Source: an uncultured Lachnospiraceae bacterium (GTDB lineage: Bacteria; Bacillota; Clostridia; Lachnospirales; Lachnospiraceae). Taken from it: a DNA stretch of 57,996 nucleotides. Numbering within the stretch: position 1 is the stretch's first letter; each line of letters begins with the position of its first letter. This document shows positions 7,326 through 17,352 of the stretch, one piece after another. The position numbers and the translations under genes are program-made. The stretch is from the NCBI GenBank assembly GCA_902789555.1, contig CADAOF010000014.1, positions 1-57,996 of the forward strand, given 5' to 3'. Below the pieces are notes generated by a model that saw only the letters and a list, made by a program, of their open reading frames with translations, was not told where the DNA came from and searched no databases.

Positions 7326-8576
7326 ATGATCCAATTCCGACAAATCAGCAAACAGTACAACGACGGGGCGAAGACACTCGCCCTTGACGGCGTTGATCTG
7401 TCGATCCGTGACGGAGAATTCGTTTTCATCACGGGGGACAGCGGCGCCGGCAAGAGCACGCTCGTAAAGCTCCTCATGGGCATGGAAAAGCCGACCGCGG
7501 GAAGCATCATCGTGGACGGGGTGAACGTTGCCCAGCTGGAGCGCGGCAAACTGCCGCAGTACCGGAGGCGTTTCGGCTGCATCTACCAGGATTTCCAGCT
7601 GCTTTCGGACTTTACCGCCTATGACAACGTCGCGTTCGCGCAGCGCGTGATCGGAACGAAAGCGAAGAACATTAAGAAGCGCGTGCCCAGGGCACTTGCG
7701 GAAGTCGGTCTGGAAGAGAAGGCCAAGAGCTATCCTTCCCAGCTTTCCGGCGGTGAGCAGCAGCGGGTCGCGATCGCGAGGGCTCTCGTGAACGGTCCTC
7801 TGTACCTGATCGCAGACGAACCGACCGGCAATCTGGACAGAACGAATACCGACGAAGTCATGGCACTTCTGGAATCGGTCAACAATACCGGTACCACCGT
7901 GATCGTGATCACGCATGACGAACAGGTCGTGGAGCGCATGGGCAAGCGCGTGGTCGAGATGAAGAGCGGCCGTATCGCCTCGGACACCGCCTGGCTTGCC
8001 GCGGAGAAGGCTGCCGAGTCGGTGCAGCCCGTTCCGGACAACATCGAGCTGACCGCGCCCGCGCCTGCCGTGGAAGCGGCAAAGGCCGAGGAGGCGCCCG
8101 CCCCCAAGGCGGAACCGGAGCCGGAACCCGTTCCCGAACCCGAGCCCGAGGAAGATGAATCCTACGTCCAGGAGACGCTGGATCTCGGCCCGGCTCCCGG
8201 GGAGGAAGAGGAGATCGAACAGGTCGTCATGGACCTTGAAGCCATTACCCCGCCGCAGCCCGAACCGGAGGTCCTGCCCGAGCTGCCGCCCCTTGTGGTT
8301 CCGACCGTGGAACTGCCGGAGAGCGAATCGGCGAAGAAATCGAAACGGGTGTCCGAAGTGCTGAAGGGCTGGACGGCGCCTGTCGAGATCCTGGATACCG
8401 CTGCGGAAGAGGCTGCCGGAGACATTCTTTCCGAAGAAGCCGGGGCTTCCGAAGACCCTGCCGGGCCTGAAACTGCGGCCGGGGCCGAAACGGCTGAGGC
8501 AGAATCCCCGGAACCCGCGGCGGAAGCGGCTGAACTTCCGGAGGAGAAAAAGGAAGGAGGCGCCGAACATGCGTAA
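7326..8576 (+). CDS. ftsE: Cell-division ABC ATPase FtsE with an unusual acidic C-terminal tail
   Basis: 416 residues, against about 228 for typical FtsE. Core (1-222): Walker A GDSGAGKST with K43, Q-loop YQDF, signature LSGGEQQR (about 140-147), Walker B LIADEP with D164/E165, and switch VITHD. The tail (about 225-416) is Pro/Glu/Ala-rich and strongly acidic, with no fold I can recognise. FtsE pairs with FtsX to couple ATP hydrolysis at the septum to peptidoglycan hydrolase activation. The ATG at 7326 follows AAAGGA and matches the family N-terminus (IQFRQISKQY). The end overlaps ftsX by 8 bp. Confidence 0.93.
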   Translation: MIQFRQISKQYNDGAKTLALDGVDLSIRDGEFVFITGDSGAGKSTLVKLLMGMEKPTAGSIIVDGVNVAQLERGKLPQYRRRFGCIYQDFQLLSDFTAYDNVAFAQRVIGTKAKNIKKRVPRALAEVGLEEKAKSYPSQLSGGEQQRVAIARALVNGPLYLIADEPTGNLDRTNTDEVMALLESVNNTGTTVIVITHDEQVVERMGKRVVEMKSGRIASDTAWLAAEKAAESVQPVPDNIELTAPAPAVEAAKAEEAPAPKAEPEPEPVPEPEPEEDESYVQETLDLGPAPGEEEEIEQVVMDLEAITPPQPEPEVLPELPPLVVPTVELPESESAKKSKRVSEVLKGWTAPVEILDTAAEEAAGDILSEEAGASEDPAGPETAAGAETAEAESPEPAAEAAELPEEKKEGGAEHA

Positions 8577-9471
8577 CATCTTTTTTCTGATCGGCCGCGG
8601 CCTCCGCAACATCTTCAAGAATCCCATGACCTCGTTTTTCTCCCTGCTGATCATGGTGACCACGATCTTCCTATTCTGCGCGTCCTATGCGACGCTCATC
8701 AACATCCGGTCCGTGGTCAGGCAGGCGGAAGACAGCGTCGGCATCACGGTCTTCTTTAACGAAGGCCTGAGCGAAGCCGAGATCCGCCGGATCGGCGAAG
8801 GGATCGGCGCCCGGGAGGAAGTATCCCGCATGGTCTTCACTTCAGCAGAGGATGCCTGGGAGAATTTCAAGCAGATCTATTTCAAGGGCAACGAAGAACT
8901 GGCAGACGGTTTCATCGACGACAACCCGCTTGCCAATTCCGCCTCCTACGAGGTCTTCCTGGCACACATCGCCGACCAGCAGGATTTCGTAGAATATCTG
9001 GAAGGCCTTGACGGCGTCCGCAAGGTGAACGCCTCGAACCTTCTCGCTGAGGGACTGAGCAATCTCGGGCGGATCATCGAGTTCGTTACCGTCCTCGTGA
9101 TCGTGGTGCTGCTGGTCATTTCCGTCATGCTGATCAGCAATTCCGTTTCCGTCGCCATCGCGATGCGGAAGGATGAGATCCACATCATGCGCTACATCGG
9201 GGCAACGAACCGCTTCATCCGCTTCCCCTTCATTCTGGAAGGCGCAGTCATCGGCCTCGTCGGTGCAGCGATCCCGCTCGCCGTCGTCTGGTACTACTAT
9301 GACCCGGTCATTCATGACCTCAGCAAGCAGCTCATGGCTTTCGGAACGCTTCTGAACTTCCTGAAACGGGCCGAGGTCTTTAAGACGCTCCTGCCGGTTG
9401 CCCTGCTTCTCAGCATCGGCATTGGCATTGCAGGCAGTATTTTCTCGATGCGCCGGCACCTTAAGGCGTAG
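8569..9471 (+). CDS. ftsX: Cell-division protein FtsX
   Basis: 300 residues. Layout of FtsX: an N-terminal cytoplasmic segment and helix (about 21-43), an extracellular loop domain (about 50-155), then three membrane helices (about 168-190, 218-243 and 268-290). The conserved segment before helix 3 (MRKDEIHIMRYIGATNRFIR) is present. FtsX carries the signal from FtsE to an extracellular hydrolase or adaptor. AAGGAGG within ftsE serves as RBS. No EnvC/PcsB gene is adjacent; a coiled-coil hydrolase at 43525 is a candidate partner. Confidence 0.95.
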   Translation: MRNIFFLIGRGLRNIFKNPMTSFFSLLIMVTTIFLFCASYATLINIRSVVRQAEDSVGITVFFNEGLSEAEIRRIGEGIGAREEVSRMVFTSAEDAWENFKQIYFKGNEELADGFIDDNPLANSASYEVFLAHIADQQDFVEYLEGLDGVRKVNASNLLAEGLSNLGRIIEFVTVLVIVVLLVISVMLISNSVSVAIAMRKDEIHIMRYIGATNRFIRFPFILEGAVIGLVGAAIPLAVVWYYYDPVIHDLSKQLMAFGTLLNFLKRAEVFKTLLPVALLLSIGIGIAGSIFSMRRHLKA

Positions 9472-9483
9472 CAGGAGGAAAAG

Positions 9484-10770
9484 ATGGAAGAAAAAAATAA
9501 CGGCTTTTTTAAAGGCTTCTGGGTAGGCTTCGGTGTCTTCCTGATCTGTGCCGTCCTGATCGGCGGCGTGATGCTCATGCAGGGCATCAAAGGATTTGAA
9601 CGCTGGCGCGAGAGTCACGAAACGGAGGCTGTCCGTCCGACAAAGCCTTCGGATCCCGCGAAGCCCACGGACCCGGCAAAGCCGACCGAGCCTGCCGGTA
9701 CCGATGAAGCGGGCGACAATGCCGCTGCGGCCCTTCGGTTCGAAGAGGTCATGGACTACGTGGATAGCCATTTCGTCCTGGAGTATGACAAGGACGAGAT
9801 GATCAACCAGGCCCTGAAGGCCTACGTGGATGCTGCGGACGATCCCTATTCCGAGTATTTGACCGCCGAGGAATTCGCCAAGATGATGGAAGATACCAGC
9901 GGCAGCTACTGCGGCATCGGCGTGCAGATCCAGCAGAACATGGAGAACATGGAGACCACGGTCATCCAGGTCTTCACGAACGGTTCCGCGAAGGAACAGG
10001 GCATGAAGGCCGGCGACGTCATTGTCCGGATCGGCGATGAGGACGCCCGGGAAATGCCCATAGACGATATCGTGGACAGGGTGCGTGGCAAGGAAGGGAC
10101 CACCGTGGACGTTACGGTCTACCGCTCCTGGGAAGACCGGGAGATCACCTTCACGCTGACCCGCCGTCCCGTCGAAGTCGATACGGTCTATTACAGAATG
10201 CTGACCGATACGATCGCCTATCTGCAGCTGACGGAATTCGACGAAGTCTCCGCGGGGCAGATGGAAGCGGCACTGAAGGCACTGAAAAAGGAAGGCTGCA
10301 GACAGCTGGTCCTGGACCTTCGGAACAATCCCGGCGGGCTGCTTTCGAGCGTGCTCGACGTCGCGGACCTGTTCATTGAAAAGGACCTGCTGATCATGTC
10401 CATGGAGGACAAGGAAGGCCACGTTTACGAGTATTACAGCGAGAAAAAGCCTGTTTTTTCGGGCGACCTCACCGTTCTCGTGAACGGCAATTCCGCGAGT
10501 GCCTCGGAGGTGCTGACCGGCTGTCTGAAAGACCACGGGCGTGCGGTGATCATGGGCGAGAAGACCTTCGGCAAGGGCATCGTGCAGGGCTTCTTCACTC
10601 TGTCGGACGGTTCCGCGATCAAGCTAACCACGGAATACTATTCGACGCCTTCGGGCCAGTGCATCCACAAGATCGGGATCGAGCCGGACATTGCCGGCAC
10701 GGACGATCCGGCAACGGAAGACGTGGACGAGCTGCTGGAACAGGCGAAGGAATATCTGCAGAAGAAATAA
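9484..10770 (+). CDS. S41 carboxyl-terminal processing protease (CtpA/CtpB type)
   Basis: 428 residues. One N-terminal membrane helix (about 12-36) is followed by a Pro/Lys/Asp linker with repeated KP-(S/T)-DPAKP. A PDZ domain (about 135-220, GIGVQI...GMKAGDVIVRIG) precedes the S41 core. The catalytic set fits CtpB spacing: S339 in SASASE, K364 in GKG, Q368. These enzymes act outside the membrane and trim proteins at the C-terminus. It starts 12 bp after ftsX with CAGGAGG, so it is probably in the ftsEX operon, where it may process envelope proteins linked to division. Confidence 0.93.
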   Translation: MEEKNNGFFKGFWVGFGVFLICAVLIGGVMLMQGIKGFERWRESHETEAVRPTKPSDPAKPTDPAKPTEPAGTDEAGDNAAAALRFEEVMDYVDSHFVLEYDKDEMINQALKAYVDAADDPYSEYLTAEEFAKMMEDTSGSYCGIGVQIQQNMENMETTVIQVFTNGSAKEQGMKAGDVIVRIGDEDAREMPIDDIVDRVRGKEGTTVDVTVYRSWEDREITFTLTRRPVEVDTVYYRMLTDTIAYLQLTEFDEVSAGQMEAALKALKKEGCRQLVLDLRNNPGGLLSSVLDVADLFIEKDLLIMSMEDKEGHVYEYYSEKKPVFSGDLTVLVNGNSASASEVLTGCLKDHGRAVIMGEKTFGKGIVQGFFTLSDGSAIKLTTEYYSTPSGQCIHKIGIEPDIAGTDDPATEDVDELLEQAKEYLQKK

Positions 10771-10798
10771 GGCCGCCGGGCTTGCAGGAGGAAACGGC

Positions 10799-11050
10799 AT
10801 GATCTACGCATTTGATGCGGAAGTCTCCGCGCCGAAAGGGAAGCTTTCCCGGGAGGACCGCGGAGAGATCAGGGACTATATGGCTGAGGTGCGCGTGGAA
10901 GCGGCTGATTCCGACAAAGCCGTGAAGCTGCTGGCAAAGCAGCTCCAGGGCCGGCTCAGGGGCGAGGTCACGGGCGGCGAGGCCGTTATCGCCCTGCCGG
11001 ACTACGGCAGTGCGTGCACGGTAAAGGTCAGGGCACATGAAGAAACTTAA
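10799..11050 (+). CDS. Small protein of unknown function between ctp and holA
   Basis: 83 residues. The start at 10799 is fixed by CAGGAGG 7 bp upstream. The 3' end overlaps holA by 14 bp, which suggests a real coupled gene. The sequence is charged, with no membrane segment or cysteine motif, and reads like a compact alpha/beta fold (EVRVEAADSDKAVKLLAKQL, then GEAVIALPDY). I do not recognise a family. Confidence 0.6.
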   Translation: MIYAFDAEVSAPKGKLSREDRGEIRDYMAEVRVEAADSDKAVKLLAKQLQGRLRGEVTGGEAVIALPDYGSACTVKVRAHEET

Positions 11051-12014
11051 GTCGGACATCGAACTCGGCGCATTTGAGCCGGTCTACCTGCTGTACGGAC
11101 CCGAAGCGTATCTGAGACGCCGTCTCAAAGGGGCGCTTCGGGAGGCCGTCACGGGCGGAGATCCGATGAACTATACCTACAGAGAAGGCAGGGAGATCGT
11201 GGTTTCCGAGATCAGGGAGATCGCGGAGACCTTGCCTTTCTTTGCGGAGAGACGGCTGATCGTTCTGGAGAATTCGGGACTTTTCAAGAAGGGCGGCGAT
11301 GAGCTCGCAGCCTACGTCCCGGAGATCCCGGAGACGACGGTGATCGTCTTCGTGGAAGAGGAGGCCGACAGGCGCACGAAGCTTTTCAAGGCCGTCGACA
11401 AATGCGGCCACACGGTCGAGTGTACGCGCCGTTCCGAGGAGGAACTGAAAAAGTTCGCGCTGTCGTACTTTGCGAAGAACGGCCAGCGGATCACGGAGCA
11501 GGCAATGGAACTTTTCCTGGACCGCAGCGGCGACGACATGGGACATCTTGTCACGGAAATGGAGAAGCTTTCGGCCTATGCCGCCGGACGGGACATCCGG
11601 CCGGAGGACGTCCTCGCAATCACCTCGGTGACCGCGCAGAACCGCGTCTTTGAGATGCTGGACTGCATGCTGAGGCGCAAACCGCAGGCGGCGCTCGAGC
11701 GCTATGCCGAACTCACGGCGCTGCGGGAACCGCCCATGCGTATCCTCTACCTGATGACGCAGCAGATGAACCGCCTGCTGCAGGTGAAGGAGATGGACAA
11801 AGCGGGCTTCCGCCAGGACGGCATCGCGCAGAACCTGGGACTCCGCCCCTTTGCCGTGCGGCAGTATCTGCGCCAGGCGGCATCCTTCACTGAACAGGAA
11901 TTGCGGGCAGGGCTGGCAAAACTGTCGGAACTGGACTTTGCCGTGAAGAGTGGCAGGCTGTCCGATCAGATGGCGGTGGAACTGGTCCTTGCTGATTTCG
12001 GGAGATCGAAATAA
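11037..12014 (+). CDS. holA: DNA polymerase III delta subunit (clamp loader)
   Basis: 325 residues, normal length. The N-terminal part has the family YLLYGPEAYLRRRL motif, with the AAA-like fold lacking a Walker A as expected for delta. The middle holds EMEKLSAYA and the C-terminal collar domain has MRILYLMTQQMNRLLQVKEM. HolA opens the beta clamp for loading. The ATG lies inside the preceding small gene, and hflX begins directly after the stop. Confidence 0.93.
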   Translation: MKKLKSDIELGAFEPVYLLYGPEAYLRRRLKGALREAVTGGDPMNYTYREGREIVVSEIREIAETLPFFAERRLIVLENSGLFKKGGDELAAYVPEIPETTVIVFVEEEADRRTKLFKAVDKCGHTVECTRRSEEELKKFALSYFAKNGQRITEQAMELFLDRSGDDMGHLVTEMEKLSAYAAGRDIRPEDVLAITSVTAQNRVFEMLDCMLRRKPQAALERYAELTALREPPMRILYLMTQQMNRLLQVKEMDKAGFRQDGIAQNLGLRPFAVRQYLRQAASFTEQELRAGLAKLSELDFAVKSGRLSDQMAVELVLADFGRSK

Positions 12015-13265
12015 ATGATAGAAACCAAAGAACGGCCTGAGAAGGTCATCCTTGCTGCGGTGTCGGACAGGGACGCAGACAGCGCGCTCGCCTCGCTCGA
12101 AGAACTGGGAGCGCTGGCCGATACGGCCGGCGCCGAGGTGCTGGAACTTTTCCTGCAAACCCGCGAGCATCCGCATCCGGGAACCTATTTCGGGAGCGGC
12201 AAGCTGGAGGAACTGAAAGAACGCGTACGGGAACTGGAGGCGGACGGCGTCATCTGCGACGATGAACTGACGCCCGCCCAGATGAGGAACATCAGCAGCA
12301 TCCTGGACACGAAGGTGATGGACAGGACCCTCCTCATTCTGGACATTTTCGCGAAGCACGCGGCGACCCGCGAGGGCTGCATCCAGGTGGAACTCGCGCA
12401 GCTCAGGTACCGGGCGACCAGACTGACCGGAAGAGGTGCGAGTCTTTCAAGGCTCGGCGGCGGCATCGGAACGAGAGGCCCCGGCGAAAGCAAGCTGGAG
12501 ACCGACAGGCGGCGCATCCACGAGCGCATTTCCGTGCTGAAGGCAGAACTCGCGGACGTGGTGCAGCACCGTATGACGACGCGGGCGCAGCGCATGAAGA
12601 ATGCCGTTCCCGTGATCGCAGTGGTCGGCTATACGAACGCGGGGAAGTCCACCCTGCTGAACGCGCTGACGGGCTCGGACATCCTCGCGGAGGACAAACT
12701 CTTCGCGACCCTCGACCCGACGACCCGGAAACTGGTGCTGCCCGGTGCGCAGGAGGTCCTGCTTACCGACACGGTCGGCTTCATCAACAAGCTGCCGCAC
12801 GACCTGATCGACGCTTTCAAGAGCACGCTGGAAGAGGCGAAATACGCCGACATCCTGCTGCACGTCGTGGACGCGTCAGATCCGGAGATGCGCACCCATA
12901 TGGATACGGTCTACCGTACCCTGCATGACCTGCAGGTGGAAGATAAGCCTATCCTGACGGCGTTCAACAAGTGCGACATGCTGCCGGAGGGCGCCCTGCT
13001 CTACGACGGGCACGCCGACGATACCGTCCGCATTTCCGCGCTGCACGGGGACGGTCTGGACCGCCTGCAGGAACTCCTGCAGAGCCTGCTGCAGAAGCAG
13101 AAGGTCTGGATCGACCGCGTCTTTTCCTACGCGCAGGCCGGCGAAGCGGCGCGGGTACGGAAGTACGGACAGGTGCTCGAGGAAAGCTACGAAGAAGACG
13201 GGATCCACATCAAGGCCTACGTGCCGAAGGCACTGGCCGGAGAATTCCAGACGGCGCGGAAATGA
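12015..13265 (+). CDS. hflX: Ribosome-associated GTPase HflX
   Basis: 416 residues. The N-terminal HflX domain has HPGTYFGSGKLEEL and the conserved ELTPAQMRN; the glycine-rich linker has GGGIGTRGPGESKLETD. The G domain shows G1 GYTNAGKST, G3 DTVGF and G4 NKCD. HflX splits stalled 70S ribosomes and acts as a stress rescue factor. There is no gap to holA (the TAA is followed directly by ATG), so the genes are cotranscribed. Confidence 0.95.
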   Translation: MIETKERPEKVILAAVSDRDADSALASLEELGALADTAGAEVLELFLQTREHPHPGTYFGSGKLEELKERVRELEADGVICDDELTPAQMRNISSILDTKVMDRTLLILDIFAKHAATREGCIQVELAQLRYRATRLTGRGASLSRLGGGIGTRGPGESKLETDRRRIHERISVLKAELADVVQHRMTTRAQRMKNAVPVIAVVGYTNAGKSTLLNALTGSDILAEDKLFATLDPTTRKLVLPGAQEVLLTDTVGFINKLPHDLIDAFKSTLEEAKYADILLHVVDASDPEMRTHMDTVYRTLHDLQVEDKPILTAFNKCDMLPEGALLYDGHADDTVRISALHGDGLDRLQELLQSLLQKQKVWIDRVFSYAQAGEAARVRKYGQVLEESYEEDGIHIKAYVPKALAGEFQTARK

Positions 13266-13303
13266 CCGCGGCGCAGACAAATTTCTGACAAGGACAGGTG
13301 TAT

Positions 13304-14320
13304 ATGATGAAATATGCGATCTACGGCGCCGGCTCGCTCGGCACGGTGCTGGGTGCTTACATGACGAAAGCCGGCGTGCCGGTGGAACTGGTGAACCGAA
13401 ATAAGGCGCACGTGGAAGCCCTGCGCGAAAAGGGCGCGCACGTCGGCGGAACGATCGACATGACCGTCCCGGTGAAGGCGATCTTCCCGGACGAGATGGA
13501 AGGCATCTACGACGTGATCTTCCTGATGACCAAGCAGCTGCACAACCGCGAGGTGGTGGAAAAACTGCTGCCGTTCCTGGGCGAAAAGAGCGTTATCGTG
13601 ACGCTGCAGAACGGTATCCCCGAACCGCTGATCGCGGAGATCGCGGGGCCGCAGCGGACGATCGGCTGCGTCGTCGAATGGGGTGCGACCCTGGCGGCGC
13701 CGGGCGTCTGCGAACTGACTTCCGACCCGGACAGCATGTCGTTCCACATGGGACGGATGGAAGGGATCACGGATGAGCAGCTGGCTCTCGTCAAGTCCCT
13801 GCTGGAGACCATGTGCACGGTGGAGATCGAAGAGAATCTTCTGGGCGTGCGCTGGTCAAAACTTCTGATCAACGCAACGTTTTCCGGCTTCGGCACCGTG
13901 ATGGGCGGCCGCTTCGGCGACGTCGCGGAATCAAAGGAGGCAAGGCCTTACGTGCTTGCCTGCATGAAGGAATGCATGGACGTGGGGCGTGCCGCAGGCG
14001 CCGTTTTTGCACCGGTGCAGGGCAAGGACATCACGAAACTGTTCTATTACCGGAACGGTCTGAAGAAAGCCTTCGCTTCGTTCCTGCTGCCGATCGCGAT
14101 GAAGAAGCACCGCCTGATCGAACCGTCCATGCTGCAGGACATGAAGAAGGGAAAGCCCTGCGAGATCGACGCCATCAACGGCGTGGTCTGCGAGTGGGGC
14201 AGGAAGACGGGCGTCCCGACGCCGGTGAACGATCGGATCGTCGAGATCGTCAAGAAGGAACAGGCCGGCGAGCTGCCGCTCAGCAAGGAGAATCTGAAGC
14301 TGTTTTCAGATCTGAGATAG
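13304..14320 (+). CDS. 2-dehydropantoate 2-reductase family protein (PanE/ApbA-like)
   Basis: 338 residues. The N-terminal Rossmann fold starts YAIYGAGSLGTVLGAYMTKAG; KQLHN and the conserved QNGIPEP/N segment follow. The C-terminal helical ApbA_C domain has WSKLLINATFSG and a Lys/Glu pair in KKGKPCEIDAINGVV. Family members reduce ketopantoate with NADPH for pantothenate/CoA synthesis, but paralogues have other substrates. No panB/panC neighbours are present, so the substrate is open. I prefer the ATG at 13304, since AGGACAGG lies 5 bp upstream; 13307 is possible. Confidence 0.8.
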   Translation: MMKYAIYGAGSLGTVLGAYMTKAGVPVELVNRNKAHVEALREKGAHVGGTIDMTVPVKAIFPDEMEGIYDVIFLMTKQLHNREVVEKLLPFLGEKSVIVTLQNGIPEPLIAEIAGPQRTIGCVVEWGATLAAPGVCELTSDPDSMSFHMGRMEGITDEQLALVKSLLETMCTVEIEENLLGVRWSKLLINATFSGFGTVMGGRFGDVAESKEARPYVLACMKECMDVGRAAGAVFAPVQGKDITKLFYYRNGLKKAFASFLLPIAMKKHRLIEPSMLQDMKKGKPCEIDAINGVVCEWGRKTGVPTPVNDRIVEIVKKEQAGELPLSKENLKLFSDLR

Positions 14321-14374
14321 GCCTCGCAGCCGGGCAGAGCGGCAGCATTACTATAGAAAACAACGAGGTACGAC

Positions 14375-16189
<1,815 letters not shown>

Positions 16190-16195
16190 TTTCTT

Positions 16196-17344
16196 ATGAA
16201 GAAACCTCTGAGCATATACGTACACGTTCCGTTCTGCGCGCGGAAATGCCTGTACTGCGATTTTCCTTCGGCGCCGGGAACGCCGGAGGAGATCGCGGCT
16301 TATTTTCGTACGCTGCAGCAGGAGATCCGCTCCTTCGAGGCCCTGGGAAGCCTGCACGGCGTCCCGACGGTCTTTTTCGGCGGAGGTACGCCTTCGCTGG
16401 TCGATCCGAAATACATTCGCCAGGTACTGGACCTTCTGCGGTCCCTGTACCCCTTCGACGGGGACGCCGAGATCAGCCTGGAGGCCAATCCCGGCACGCT
16501 GACGAAGGAAAAACTGGACGCCTACCGGGAGATGGGCATCAACCGCCTGAGCCTGGGGCTCCAGTCCGTGCACGAAGACGAACTGAAGATCCTCGGCCGC
16601 ATCCACAGTTACGATGAGTTCCTGAAAAGCTATGAACTGGCGCGCGAAGCCGGCTTTGACAACATCAATGTCGACCTCATGAGCGCACTGCCGCGCCAGA
16701 CCATGGAAAAGTGGAAGAAGACGCTCGGGACCGTCGCGGATCTGGAGCCGGAGCACATCTCGGCCTACTCGCTGATCATTGAGGAGGGCACGCCCTTTGC
16801 CGGGACCTGGGGGACGCGCGAAGGCCGCATCTTCCTTCCCTCCGAGGAGACCGACCGCGAAATGTACCGCTGGACGAAGACGTTTCTTGAAGAGCGCGGC
16901 TACCGCCGCTATGAGATCTCGAACTACGCGAAGCCGGGACGCGAGTGCCGCCATAACCTGACCTACTGGACCGGCGGCGAATATGTCGGTTTCGGGCAGA
17001 GCGCGGCGTCCTATGTGGACGGCAGGCGCTTTCAGAACCCGGCAGGCAGGGAGGAATATCCGAAATACGCCCGCACCGCCTACGCGAACTTCAGGAAGAC
17101 GAGACCGCTCAGTCTGAAGGAACGCGAAGAGGAATACATGTTCCTGGGGCTGCGCACGGCGCGCGGTGTTTCCCGGGCGGAATTCCGGGAACGTTTCGGG
17201 GAGAGCTTCCCCGGGACCTACGAAAAGAAACTGCTGGATTACTGTCGGCAGGGCTTCATGGAAAAGGAAAATGACAGGATCCGCCTGACGGACAGGGGCA
17301 TTGATGTCAGCAACGTCATCATGGCGGACTTCCTGCAGGATTAG
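16196..17344 (+). CDS. hemW: HemW, radical-SAM heme chaperone
   Basis: 382 residues. The radical-SAM cluster motif CARKCLYCDF gives C14, C18 and C21. GGGTPS, the SLGLQSVHEDELKILGRIHS segment and the C-terminal HemN-like region (YWTGGEYVGFGQSAAS) mark HemW rather than the HemN oxidase. HemW proteins bind heme and deliver it; older annotations call it oxygen-independent coproporphyrinogen III oxidase. It is tightly linked to lepA upstream and to addB (8 bp) downstream. Confidence 0.92.
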   Translation: MKKPLSIYVHVPFCARKCLYCDFPSAPGTPEEIAAYFRTLQQEIRSFEALGSLHGVPTVFFGGGTPSLVDPKYIRQVLDLLRSLYPFDGDAEISLEANPGTLTKEKLDAYREMGINRLSLGLQSVHEDELKILGRIHSYDEFLKSYELAREAGFDNINVDLMSALPRQTMEKWKKTLGTVADLEPEHISAYSLIIEEGTPFAGTWGTREGRIFLPSEETDREMYRWTKTFLEERGYRRYEISNYAKPGRECRHNLTYWTGGEYVGFGQSAASYVDGRRFQNPAGREEYPKYARTAYANFRKTRPLSLKEREEEYMFLGLRTARGVSRAEFRERFGESFPGTYEKKLLDYCRQGFMEKENDRIRLTDRGIDVSNVIMADFLQD

Positions 17345-17352
17345 GAGGAGAG

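Noticed and set aside
8842-10536. Minus-strand open frame of 564 codons across ftsX and the S41 protease gene
   Set aside because: It lies opposite two well-supported genes and has the His/Asp/Val-rich composition of antisense of acidic proteins; no family similarity.
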